This document shows, piece by piece, positions 39,154 to 47,686 of a stretch of DNA of 64,000 nt. The stretch spans positions 496,001 through 560,000 of the forward strand of contig CAVQIB010000001.1 of assembly GCA_963712435.1 (NCBI GenBank). Direction: 5' to 3'. Below the pieces are notes generated by a model. That model did not search any database, had not been told where the DNA came from, and worked only from the letters and a program-made list of their open reading frames with translations. Position numbers and translations under genes: made by a program. The number at the start of each line of letters is the position of its first letter. The first letter of the stretch is position 1. Source of the stretch: Rhodoplanes sp963712435. GTDB lineage: Bacteria; Pseudomonadota; Alphaproteobacteria; Rhizobiales; Xanthobacteraceae.

Positions 39154-40311
39154 TCAAGCGATCCGGTCGCCGCCGCGCCACACATTGCGCACGGCCGCCT
39201 GGTCGCCGGCGACATGGATGCGGATAAGGTCAGCGCGCTTGCCCATTGCGATCTGGCCGCGATCGTCAAGCCCGACCGCCTGCGCCGGCGTCTGCGTCAC
39301 CATCCGCACCGCGGCGGGCAGATCGATGCCCGGCGCAAGCCGCGGCAAAGCGAGCGCCGCCATCAACAGGCTCGCCGGCACATAGTCCGACGACAGAATA
39401 TCGAGCACGCCGGCCTCCGCGAGTTCCAGGGTCGCGACATTGCCGGCATGCGAGCCGCCGCGCACGAGATTGGGCGCGCCCATCAGGACCCTGATGCCGG
39501 CGGCGTGCAAGGCGGCAGCCGCCTCCACGGTGGTGGGGAACTCGGCGATCGCCACTCCGTCGTGCATGGCCTGCTCGACATGGTCGAGCGTCGTATCGTC
39601 GTGGCTCGCGAGCGGCGTGCCGTGCGCGCGCGCGAGCGCGACGAGCTCGCGGTAGTTCTGCGCGGCGTACGCGGCCTGGTACTGCAGGCGTTGCGCGAAC
39701 AGCGCGTCGAGCGCCTCCTCGGTCAGGCTGCCCTTCTTTCCGCGGTAGTAGATCCGCAGCTTGTCTGCATCCCGGAACTGGCGTTGGCCCGGCGTATGAT
39801 CCATCAGCGAGACGAGCCGCACCTCTGTGTGAGCGAGCAATTCGGCGGCTTCCTCGACGACGCTCGGCATGGGGATTTCACAGCGCAGATGCAGAAAATG
39901 ATCGACCCGCAGGAGCTGCGCCGCGCGCGCTTGGTCGATCGCCTTGGCAAGGATCGAAGCCTGGCCGTCGATCTCCTCGATTCCCTCCTCGCGCCAGACC
40001 CGCAGCGAATCGAGCACGGTGGTGATGCCGCTGATCGCCAGCTGGCCGTCATAGGAGATGACCGCCGCGACCGGATCCCAATAGACCTTCGGCCGCGGCA
40101 TGTAATGCGCCTCGATATGGTCGGTGTGCAGCTCGACCAGGCCGGGCATCAAGAGATCGCCGGAGAGATCGAGCCCCCGCTCCGGCGCGCGGCCCTCGCC
40201 GAACGCGACGATTGTCCCGTCCACCGCGACAAGCCAGCCGGATTCGATCACCTCCTCGGGGAGGATGAGCCGGGCGTTGGACAGGATGAGCTCCGAGGGA
40301 TCAGACGTCAT
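39154..40311 (-). CDS. phnM: ribose 1-methylphosphonate triphosphate diphosphatase
   Basis: PhnM of the C-P lyase pathway releases diphosphate from alpha-D-ribose 1-methylphosphonate 5-triphosphate. It is a 385-residue amidohydrolase-fold enzyme with LMPGLVELHTDHIEAH (HxD metal site region), YDGQLAISGITTVLDSL, LPLASHDDT-like PLASHDDTTLDHV, and GAPNLVRGGSHAGNV, all strong PhnM signatures. The rest of the phn cluster is not in the window. A DUF1045 protein, also phosphonate-linked, is divergent 120 bases away. Confidence 0.95.
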   Translation of the reverse strand: MTSDPSELILSNARLILPEEVIESGWLVAVDGTIVAFGEGRAPERGLDLSGDLLMPGLVELHTDHIEAHYMPRPKVYWDPVAAVISYDGQLAISGITTVLDSLRVWREEGIEEIDGQASILAKAIDQARAAQLLRVDHFLHLRCEIPMPSVVEEAAELLAHTEVRLVSLMDHTPGQRQFRDADKLRIYYRGKKGSLTEEALDALFAQRLQYQAAYAAQNYRELVALARAHGTPLASHDDTTLDHVEQAMHDGVAIAEFPTTVEAAAALHAAGIRVLMGAPNLVRGGSHAGNVATLELAEAGVLDILSSDYVPASLLMAALALPRLAPGIDLPAAVRMVTQTPAQAVGLDDRGQIAMGKRADLIRIHVAGDQAAVRNVWRGGDRIA

Positions 40312-40430
40312 GGCAGGTCATGGGCGACGCCGCAGCGGGGGAGAACGCGACGGTTCCGGTCGCTATTGAATGGTAATGACGCATCGTGGCGAATATGGGT
40401 GAGCGGCCGCCAATGCACGAGTTCATAGCC

Positions 40431-41132
40431 ATGAATTCCAGCGCGCGCTATGCGATCTATTTCGTGCCCGCCGCCGATCACCCGCTCTATCGGTTCGGCC
40501 GGGCGGTGCTCGGCTATGACTGCTATACCCGCGAAGATGTCGCGCATCCATCCTCCGATCGGCTTGCGCCGGCCGAATGGGCTGCGCTGACCCGCGAACC
40601 GCGCATATACGGATTCCACGCAACGCTGAAGGCGCCGTTTCGCCTGGTTGCGCCGTTCGACGAAGCCGCGCTCGTGCAGGCATTCACCGCCTTCGCCGCC
40701 GCGCGGCATGCGATCCCGCTGATCGATCCCTGCGTGCGCAAGCTCGGCTCCTTCGTCGCGATCATGCCGCGCCGACCGTGCGCTACGCTCGACGAACTCG
40801 CCGGCCGGTGCGTCCTGGCGTTCGACACCTTCCGCGCGCCGCTGACGCGCGACGAGCGCGCGCGGCGATCGTCGGCCGGACTTGGCCCGGCCGAAATCGC
40901 CAATCTCGACCGCTGGGGCTACCCCTTTGTATTCGAGGCGTTCCGCTTTCATATGACGCTCACCGGCCCGATCTCATCCGCGCGCTGCGATTGCGTGCTC
41001 GCGCTGCTGCAGGAGGCATTCACGCGGCAGTGCGGCGAGTTCGCCTTCGCCGTCGATCGCGTGGCGCTGTTGCGCCAGGATCACGCGCAAGCGCGTTTTT
41101 ACGTGGTGGCGCAGGCGAATCTGAACGCCTAG
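40431..41132 (+). CDS. DUF1045 2H-phosphoesterase-like protein (phosphonate-linked)
   Basis: About 233 residues from the ATG 40431, which begins just before ARYAIYFVPAADHPLYRFG; upstream GTG/ATG starts (40386, 40395) are possible. Two His-x-Thr motifs, YGFHATLKAPF and FHMTLTGP, mark the 2H phosphoesterase superfamily (DUF1045). Such proteins are regularly found with C-P lyase genes and are thought to act on ribose-phosphate intermediates such as cyclic phosphates. It is divergent to phnM. The function is inferred from family and neighbour. Confidence 0.85.
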   Translation: MNSSARYAIYFVPAADHPLYRFGRAVLGYDCYTREDVAHPSSDRLAPAEWAALTREPRIYGFHATLKAPFRLVAPFDEAALVQAFTAFAAARHAIPLIDPCVRKLGSFVAIMPRRPCATLDELAGRCVLAFDTFRAPLTRDERARRSSAGLGPAEIANLDRWGYPFVFEAFRFHMTLTGPISSARCDCVLALLQEAFTRQCGEFAFAVDRVALLRQDHAQARFYVVAQANLNA

Positions 41133-41471
41133 ACATCGCTTTCTGTTGCCGCAGGGTCACGGCGCGGCCGAGTTAATGATGAACGGCGAAAGCGGCATCG
41201 CCACGCCGTTGCGTCCCTCGCCAAACGAATGCAAGCTCTCTAAGGTCGCGGGCAGACGCGGTCCGGCGCGCGTGCGGTTCCTCGGGTTAGGACGTGCGCT
41301 TGCCGGATCGTTGACGCCGCTTTTCCGGAGCGCCGGACGCTCGCGCGACGGTTCCGGAGCGCGTGAAACAGCGGCCGGCCGGCTTTCACGTCCAAGCACC
41401 TGTAATCGTGTTCGGGCGTCGCCGGCACGCTCGCGAGATGGAAGGCGCAACGACGGAGTCACGGCACGCCA
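41133..41471. other. gene-free stretch
   Basis: 339 bases between the DUF1045 gene and the acyltransferase. No credible ORF, promoter pair, repeat or terminator was recognised. Confidence 0.5.
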
Positions 41472-42677
41472 ATGTCCAAGTCTAGCGTGGCGCTCGACAA
41501 TCTGCGAGCTTTCGTCATTCTCATCGTGCTCGCTTTCCACTCGGTCCTGGCCTATCTCCAGTTCCTGCCGGACTCTCCCTACCGGTTCGACACGCCCCCT
41601 TACAAATGGCAATCCTTCGCAATCATCGACAGCGCGCGTTTCATCGGCTTCGACCTGTTTTGCGCGTATCAGGACGTCTATCTGATGTCGCTGATGTTCT
41701 TCCTGTCCGGGCTGTTCGTCTGGCCGAGCCTCGTGCGCAAGGGGAGCGCGAATTTCCTGATCGACCGTTTCGTGCGGCTCGGCCTGCCTTTCGTATTGGC
41801 GCTGACGGTCCTGATGCCGGCGACGCTCTATCCAACGTTCCGCGTAACGGCCGACGATCCGACGATCGCCGAGTACTGGCGGCAGTTCATGGCGCTGCCG
41901 CTCTGGCCGAGCGGGCCGCAATGGTTTCTCTGGCAGCTGCTGACCCTTAATGTCCTCGGCGCCGTGCTGTACCGGTTTTGGCCGCAAGCGATTCAGGCGA
42001 TCGGCGCGCTCGCTTCGGCGCTCAGCCGGCATCCGGTGAAGTTCTTCCTCGTGCTCGCCGGCGCGTCCGCCGTGGCCTATGTGCCCTTGGCGCTCGCCTT
42101 CACGCCATGGGAATGGCTGCAGATCGGCCCCTTCGGTTTTCAACGGGCGCGCCCGCTGCATTACGCCGTTTACTTCTTCACGGGCGTGGCGATCGGGACC
42201 GGCGGCCTCGAGCGCGGCCTGCTCTCCTCCGACGGATTGCTGGCGCACCGCTGGGGAGCATGGGTTGCCGCCTCGCTTGTCTTCTTCGCGCTGTGGATGG
42301 CGCTGACGGCGCAGACGATGGACGAGGCGGTCGTTGCTCCGCTCGGCGTGCGCGCGGCCGCCAATCTCAGCCTCGTCCTGGCCTGCGCGGCGGCGTGTTT
42401 TTCCACTTTGTCGCTGTTCCTGCGGTTTGCTACCACCCGCATGCGCATCGCGGAAAGCTTGAGCGACAACGCCTATGGCATGTATCTTGTTCACTATGCG
42501 TTCGTTGTCTGGCTGCAATACGCGCTGCTCGACGTCCCGCTCGGCGCCGTCGCCAAGGCGGCGTTTGTGTTCGTCGTCACGCTGGTCCTGAGTTGGGGTT
42601 CCACCGCAGCCATTCGCTGCATTCCGCTGGGCTCTCGACTGGTCGGGGAGCGGCGCGCCATCGCGAAGGCGTCATAG
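41472..42677 (+). CDS. acyltransferase-3 family membrane protein
   Basis: 401 residues, about ten membrane helices. The start MSKSSVALDNLRAFVILIVLAFHSVLAY holds the LDxLRxxxxxxVxxxH signature of acyltransferase-3/OpgC-type enzymes. MFFLSGLFVWPSL and RLGLPFVLAL are further family landmarks. The protein likely O-acylates an envelope glycan or lipid. The substrate cannot be read from sequence. The ABC exporter genes follow after about 140 bases and may be co-transcribed. Confidence 0.88.
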   Translation: MSKSSVALDNLRAFVILIVLAFHSVLAYLQFLPDSPYRFDTPPYKWQSFAIIDSARFIGFDLFCAYQDVYLMSLMFFLSGLFVWPSLVRKGSANFLIDRFVRLGLPFVLALTVLMPATLYPTFRVTADDPTIAEYWRQFMALPLWPSGPQWFLWQLLTLNVLGAVLYRFWPQAIQAIGALASALSRHPVKFFLVLAGASAVAYVPLALAFTPWEWLQIGPFGFQRARPLHYAVYFFTGVAIGTGGLERGLLSSDGLLAHRWGAWVAASLVFFALWMALTAQTMDEAVVAPLGVRAAANLSLVLACAAACFSTLSLFLRFATTRMRIAESLSDNAYGMYLVHYAFVVWLQYALLDVPLGAVAKAAFVFVVTLVLSWGSTAAIRCIPLGSRLVGERRAIAKAS

Positions 42678-42819
42678 TCCGCGAGAAATGCCGCTCAGAT
42701 CGTTCGTTCGTCGGACGATCCGGGTTTGGCGGAGTTGCGAATGGTCACGGACGCGATGCGGTTTCTTGAAGGAGTTTTCGCGCGGCGCGCGGGCGGCGGC
42801 CGGGCGCGGCCTCCGATCC

Positions 42820-43984
42820 GTGCGCGGCGGCGCCGGCCGACCTGTCCTCCCGCTCGTTTTCGTTCTCGCCTCCCGCAACCTGTTCCAGGACCGCGTGCGA
42901 TTGATCGCCACCGTGGTCGGCATCGTGTTCTCCATCATTCTCGTGACGGTGCAGATCGGGCTTTTTCTGAGCTTCGAGCGGATGGTCACGACGATGATCG
43001 ACCATGCCGAGGCCGATCTCTGGATCATGCCGCGCGGCACCAAGTGTTTCGAGGACCCCTCGCTGCTGGACGACCGCGAGCGGTTCCGCGCCTTGTCGAT
43101 TCCCGGGGTGACCGAGGCGGCGCCGCTGGTGATCGGGTTCGCCGAATGGAAACTGCCGAACGGCGGAGCGACGCCGGTCTTCGTCGTCGGTTCGGACGAG
43201 AACAGCGGCGCCGGACTGCAGCCCTGGAACATCATCGCGGGCAGTCTCGATCAACTCGCGACGCCCGATGCGGTCGCGGTCGATCAATCCTATTTCGATC
43301 GGCTCGGAGTGTCCGGCTTGGGCGACGTCGCGGAAATGCGCGATCGCAAGGCGAAGGTCGCGGTGATCACACGCGGCATCCGTTCGTTCACCACGACGCC
43401 CTATGTGTTCACGTCGTTCGACCGGGCGCGATCCTATATCGGCATTTCTCCCAACAAGGCCACCTATTTCCTCGTGCGCGTCTCGCCGAACTACGATCTC
43501 GAAAGCGTGCGCCGCCAGATCGCCGATAACGCCACGGACACCGAAGTCTTGACCTCGGCGGAGTTTCGCGTGCGCAGCCGCTCATTCTGGTTGTTCGGGA
43601 CGGGCGCCGGCGCAGCGCTGTTCGCCGGAGCGCTGCTCGGAATCATCGTCGGCACCGTCATCGTCGCGCAGACGCTCTATTCGAGCACGAAGGATCACCT
43701 GAAGGAATTCGCGACGCTGCGCGCGATCGGGTCGTCGAGCATCTACATCGTCAAGGTGATCTTGTGGCAGGCGCTGCTGAGCGCGGTGATCGGCTTCTGT
43801 ATCGCCGCCGCGATCGGATTGCTGATCGTGCAGATGACCGCAGACACGGCGCTGCCGGTGGTCATGACGCCCGGGCTCATGGTCGGACTGCTTCGTGCTC
43901 ACGCTGATCATGTGCGCGGTGTCGGCGATCTCCGCCATCCTCGAAGTGATGCGCATGGACCCCGCGATGGTTTTCGCGCGATGA
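42820..43984 (+). CDS. ABC exporter permease, DevC/FtsX-like, frameshifted
   Basis: The GTG at 42820 (VRGGAGRPVLPLVFVLASRNLFQDRVRL) is the best start in the main frame; an ATG at 42741 in another frame would need a further shift. TM1 is LIATVVGIVFSIILVTVQIGLF. A periplasmic MacB-like domain follows (AEADLWIMPRGTK, GVTEAAPLVIG), then the FtsX-type helices AALFAGALLGIIVGTVIVAQTLY and ALLSAVIGFCIAAAIGLLIV. An extra C near 43893 breaks the end; without it the sequence finishes LVLTLIMCAVSAISAILEVMRMDP and overlaps the ATPase start by ATGA. About 388 residues. Confidence 0.85.
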
Positions 43985-44685
43985 CCGCATCGATCATCGA
44001 GGGCGTCGATATCGTGCAAGTGCTGGGGGAGGGCGCGGGCCAGGTCCACGCGCTCAAAGGCGTGAACCTGTCGCTCATGGGCGGGGAACTGACGCTTCTG
44101 ATGGGTCCGTCGGGCAGCGGGAAGACCACGCTGTTGTCCATTCTCGGATGCATGCTGACGCCGACGCAGGGCACGGTGCGCGTGCTCGGGCAGTCGACGG
44201 CGGGCGCGCGGCCGGAAGAGCTCGCGCAGCTGCGGCGCCGGCATGTGGGCTTCATCTTCCAGTCCTACCACCTGTTTCCGACGCTGACCGCGGCGGAAAA
44301 CGTTCTCCTCGTGCTGGACGTGCGCGGCGAGCGGTCGTCCGGCGCCGACGCCAAGGCGCGCGAGGCGCTCGCGGTCGTCGGCCTGTCGCACAAGGTCAAT
44401 TCGTTTCCGCGCGAGCTGAGCGGCGGCGAGCAGCAGCGGGTCGCGATCGCCCGCGCAATCGTGGGAAGCGCCTCGGCGATCCTGGCGGACGAGCCGACGG
44501 GGGCGCTCGACAGCGAGAACGGCTACGCGATCATGAAGGTGCTGGCGGCGATCGCCAAAGACCCCGGCCGCGCGGTCTTGGTCGTCACGCACGACCCGCG
44601 TATATTGCCGTTCGCCAACCGGATCGTCCGCATCGAGGACGGCCGCATCGTCGGCGAGGAGCGGAACATCCCCAAGGCCGGCTGA
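43981..44685 (+). CDS. ABC exporter ATPase, DevA/LolD-like
   Basis: 234 residues. Walker A is MGPSGSGKTT, the Q-loop FIFQSYHLFP, the signature LSGGEQQRVAIARA, Walker B AILADEPTGALD, and the H-loop VVTHDPR. This is the MacB/LolD/DevA subgroup that works with FtsX-type permeases and a membrane fusion protein. The ATG at 43981 overlaps the permease stop. The open frame continues upstream into the permease only because of the frameshift there, so no natural permease-ATPase fusion is implied. Confidence 0.95.
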   Translation: MTASIIEGVDIVQVLGEGAGQVHALKGVNLSLMGGELTLLMGPSGSGKTTLLSILGCMLTPTQGTVRVLGQSTAGARPEELAQLRRRHVGFIFQSYHLFPTLTAAENVLLVLDVRGERSSGADAKAREALAVVGLSHKVNSFPRELSGGEQQRVAIARAIVGSASAILADEPTGALDSENGYAIMKVLAAIAKDPGRAVLVVTHDPRILPFANRIVRIEDGRIVGEERNIPKAG

Positions 44686-44710
44686 AATTACGGAAGGCGT
44701 AGTCGACTCC

Positions 44711-45768
44711 ATGCTTGCCCGCGCGAAGTCTGTTTTCCTTGCGCCTGTGGCCGCCCTCGCGGTCGGCGCGATGGCGCTCTCCCAGTTCGCGCCGCCGCTG
44801 CGCGCGCAGGAGCCGGCGCGCACCGACGCCGCCGGCCAGAAGCAGTGGGCGGCGGTCGCGCCCGGGCGGGTCGAAGCCTCGTCGCGCGAGATCAGGATCG
44901 GCGCGCCGATGGTCGGGCGCATCGCGGACATTCTGGTCAAACCCAACGACAAGGTTTTCGCCGGCGAAGTGCTGATCCGCCTGGACGACGACGAAGCGGT
45001 CGCGCGGCTCGCCGTCGCCGAAGCGCAGGTCGCGGCGCGCAAGCGCGCGCGCGACGATCAGTCCGCTCCGCGCGGCTCGGCGGAACGGCGTCGGGCCGAG
45101 GATGGGCTCGCCGATGCGGAGCGGGTGTTTGCCGACGCCCGGGCCGCGCTCGACAAGGCGACCGCCGACCGGCGCGGCGGGGCGGCGGTTCGGAGGAGAG
45201 TCTCAACACGGCCCGCGCCGCGTTTGCGCGCGCGCAGGACCGCTTGCGCCAGCAGCGCGCCGACTTGCGCCGCATCAAGGCGGATTCGGACACGCCCTTG
45301 CCCAACCGGACGGAGGGCGAGCTCAACGCGGCGCGCGCCGAATTCAGCCTGGCCGAGCTGACGGTCGAGAAGACGCGCATCCGCGCGCCGATCGCCGGAA
45401 CCGTGCTGCAGGTGCCGGCCAAGATCGGCGAGATCGCGACGCCGTCGCCCGATCAGCCGCTGGTGCTGATGGCCGACGTCTCCGCGCTCCGCGTGCGGGC
45501 GGAGCTGGACGAGCGGGACATCGGCCTCGTGCGCGTGGGTCAGCCTGTGGTGGTTCGCGCCAATGCGTTTCGCGGGCGCGAATTCGAAGGCAAGGTCGCC
45601 TCGATCGCCCAGATCGTCGGGCCCGGCGGGAGCAGCTCGCGCGGACCCCGCAAACTGACCGACGTCGACGTGGTCGAAGTGATCATCGATCTCACCAATC
45701 CCGGTCCGCTGACGATCGGCATGCAGGCCGACGTTTACTTCCGCAACGGCACTCCGCAGAGCCATTGA
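44711..45768 (+). CDS. periplasmic adaptor (HlyD/DevB-like), frameshifted
   Basis: Signal anchor MLARAKSVFLAPVAALAVGAMA, then the biotinyl-lipoyl segment APMVGRIADILVKPNDKVFAGEVLIRLDD. A coiled-coil hairpin with AEAQVAARKRARDD and ARAAFARAQDRLRQQRADL follows, then FSLAELTVEKTRIRAPIAGTV and a beta-barrel part ALRVRAELDERDIGLVRVGQ. A shift near 45190 (one base missing or two extra) breaks the hairpin. The intact length is about 352 residues. Third component of the DevBCA-like exporter, 25 bases after the ATPase; substrates in this family are often lipids or glycolipids. Confidence 0.85.
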
Positions 45769-45962
45769 CGCCGGCGCCATGAGGCCTGCGAACTGATGAT
45801 GCGGGCTGACGCGTTGATCGGAGCCGTTTGAGCGCACGCGGCGCGTTCGCATTGTCCAACCACCGGCGGCTCCAAGCCGCCGCGTAATTGCTGATCCGCG
45901 CGGGTCACGAAACTCGCACACTTCGTGGCTTATCCTCGTGTCCGAGATTGCGGTGAAAGCAG

Positions 45963-47510
45963 ATGACCCAGAGCATGTCGGACACGATCGGCCGCAGGCA
46001 GGTGCGCGGCAACACCGTCCAGGGCTATATCGACGAAGCGCCGGTTTGGGCGGATGGGACGGTCGCGCCGGCGACGCCGATGACCGACATGCAGCAGCGG
46101 ATATGGTGGCTGGCGGTCGCAGGCAAGTTCTTCGAGGGAATGGTGGTGTTCATGACGGGCGTCGCCCTCCCGCTGATCGTCAGGGAGTTCGGCCTGTCCG
46201 CCGTGCAGCACGGCATCGTCGGCGCCGCCACGCTGTTCGGCATTTTGGTCGGCGCGAGCGCCTTGGGCGGGCTGTCCGATCGGCTCGGCCGTAAGCCGAT
46301 TTTCGTATTCGAGATGGGGCTGTTCACCATCTTTCTCGTGCTGGTCGTATTCACGCAGAATTTTGCCTGGCTCCTCGTCTGCCTGTTCGGAATGGGGCTC
46401 GCGCTGGGCTGCGACTACCCGACGGCTCATCTGATGATCTCGGAGAGCACCCCGACGCGCCGGCGCGGCGGCCTCGTCCTTGCCGCCTTCGGCTTTCAGG
46501 CGGTCGGCGCGCTCGCCGGAACGGCCGTAGGCTATCTCATCCTCCACGCCAATCCCGATCTGGACGCTTGGCGGTGGATGTACGCGACCGCGATTGCTCC
46601 GGCCGTGCTGGTCCTGCTCGGACGATTCTACGTCACCGAGAGCGCCTATTGGCTCGCGATTCGCGGGCGGGAACGCGAGGCCGAGGACGAGATTCTCCGG
46701 CTCTTGCAGCGCACGCCGCCCTACCCGAACGCGGTCAAGCTCACTGATGCTGCGGGCCCGCGCACGCCCCGCGGGGCGAGTGACTACCGCGTCCTGTTCC
46801 AAGGCAAGAACCTGCGCGCCATGATCCTCGCCTCCGTGCCGTGGTTCCTGCAGGACCTCGGAACCTATGGCATCGGCATTTTCACCCCGACCATTCTTGC
46901 CGCGGCTGTCGGCCATAAGCGCGAGCACGCGCAAAGCGTCGCCGATCTCGTCAGCAATGACCTGATCGCCGCCAAGGGCGCGGCCTTCATCGATCTCTTG
47001 CTGCTGGTCGGCATCGTCGCAGCCGTTCTGCTCACCGACCGGGTCGGCCGAATCCGGTTGCAGGTGATCGGATTCATCGGATGCGCGGCGGGGCTTTTCA
47101 TCGCGGCGCAATCCGCCGCCTTCGAGGGCGGCGCGAAAATGCTGCTCATGTTCGCGGGCTTCATGCTCTTCAATTTCATGACCAATCTTGGCCCGAACGC
47201 GCAGACCTACTTGATTGCAGGCGAGGTATTTCCCACCGCCGTCCGCGGCAAGGGCGCGGGCCTGGCCGCCTCTTTCGCGAAGATCGGCGCCTGCACGACC
47301 GCGTTCCTGTTCCCCATTCTGCTCGTCGATCTCGGTACGGCCGCGCTGCTCTATATCCTGATCGGCACGTCGCTTCTGGGCGCGATCATCACGTGGCTGT
47401 TCCGGATCGAGACAGCCGGCGTCAGTCTCGACGCCATGGGGGCCGAGGCCGGAAAGAATGGCGGCGAGTCGGAAACCTGCAAGTCGCTGGCGCTAAGCGT
47501 TGGCCGATAG
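45963..47510 (+). CDS. MFS transporter
   Basis: 515 residues with twelve predicted membrane helices. The family motif GGLSDRLGRKPIF follows TM2, and RFYVTESAYWLAIRGRE precedes the cytoplasmic loop, as in sugar-porter/aromatic-acid MFS carriers. A second half GVKM-like part reads LTDRVGRIRLQVIGF. The N-terminal 45 residues before TM1 are extended and hydrophilic. The substrate is unknown. It stands 194 bases downstream of the exporter genes, so co-transcription is uncertain. No frameshift. Confidence 0.9.
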   Translation: MTQSMSDTIGRRQVRGNTVQGYIDEAPVWADGTVAPATPMTDMQQRIWWLAVAGKFFEGMVVFMTGVALPLIVREFGLSAVQHGIVGAATLFGILVGASALGGLSDRLGRKPIFVFEMGLFTIFLVLVVFTQNFAWLLVCLFGMGLALGCDYPTAHLMISESTPTRRRGGLVLAAFGFQAVGALAGTAVGYLILHANPDLDAWRWMYATAIAPAVLVLLGRFYVTESAYWLAIRGREREAEDEILRLLQRTPPYPNAVKLTDAAGPRTPRGASDYRVLFQGKNLRAMILASVPWFLQDLGTYGIGIFTPTILAAAVGHKREHAQSVADLVSNDLIAAKGAAFIDLLLLVGIVAAVLLTDRVGRIRLQVIGFIGCAAGLFIAAQSAAFEGGAKMLLMFAGFMLFNFMTNLGPNAQTYLIAGEVFPTAVRGKGAGLAASFAKIGACTTAFLFPILLVDLGTAALLYILIGTSLLGAIITWLFRIETAGVSLDAMGAEAGKNGGESETCKSLALSVGR

Positions 47511-47567
47511 CGGGACCGCAAGGGCGGCAAACGGCCGAGGTTTGTTGGTGGCGCGCCTTTTCGCGCG

Positions 47568-47676
47568 GGATGAATTGACGTGGAATCGACCGATCTCCTG
47601 CCGTCGTCGCCCGCGAAAGCGGGCGATCCAGTAACCACGACGCGCTCCATGCTTACTGGATGCCCCGCTTCCGCGG
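47568..47676. repeat. dispersed structured intergenic repeat, copy B
   Basis: Second copy of the 4927-5040 element in the same orientation. Hairpin GCCCGC-GAAA-GCGGGC has the same stem as copy A with a different GNRA loop (GAAA for GCAA). The inverted repeat ATCCAGTAA (47626-47634) / TTACTGGAT (47653-47661) is kept. It lies between the ends of the convergent MFS and pyruvate-kinase-like genes. Confidence 0.85.
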
Positions 47677-47686
47677 AGCCGCGCGC

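Noticed and set aside
42688..44685. A 665-residue permease-ATPase fusion like MacB
   Set aside because: The linking segment is antisense-like sequence, and a one-base correction gives a natural permease end with an ATGA overlap to the ATPase.
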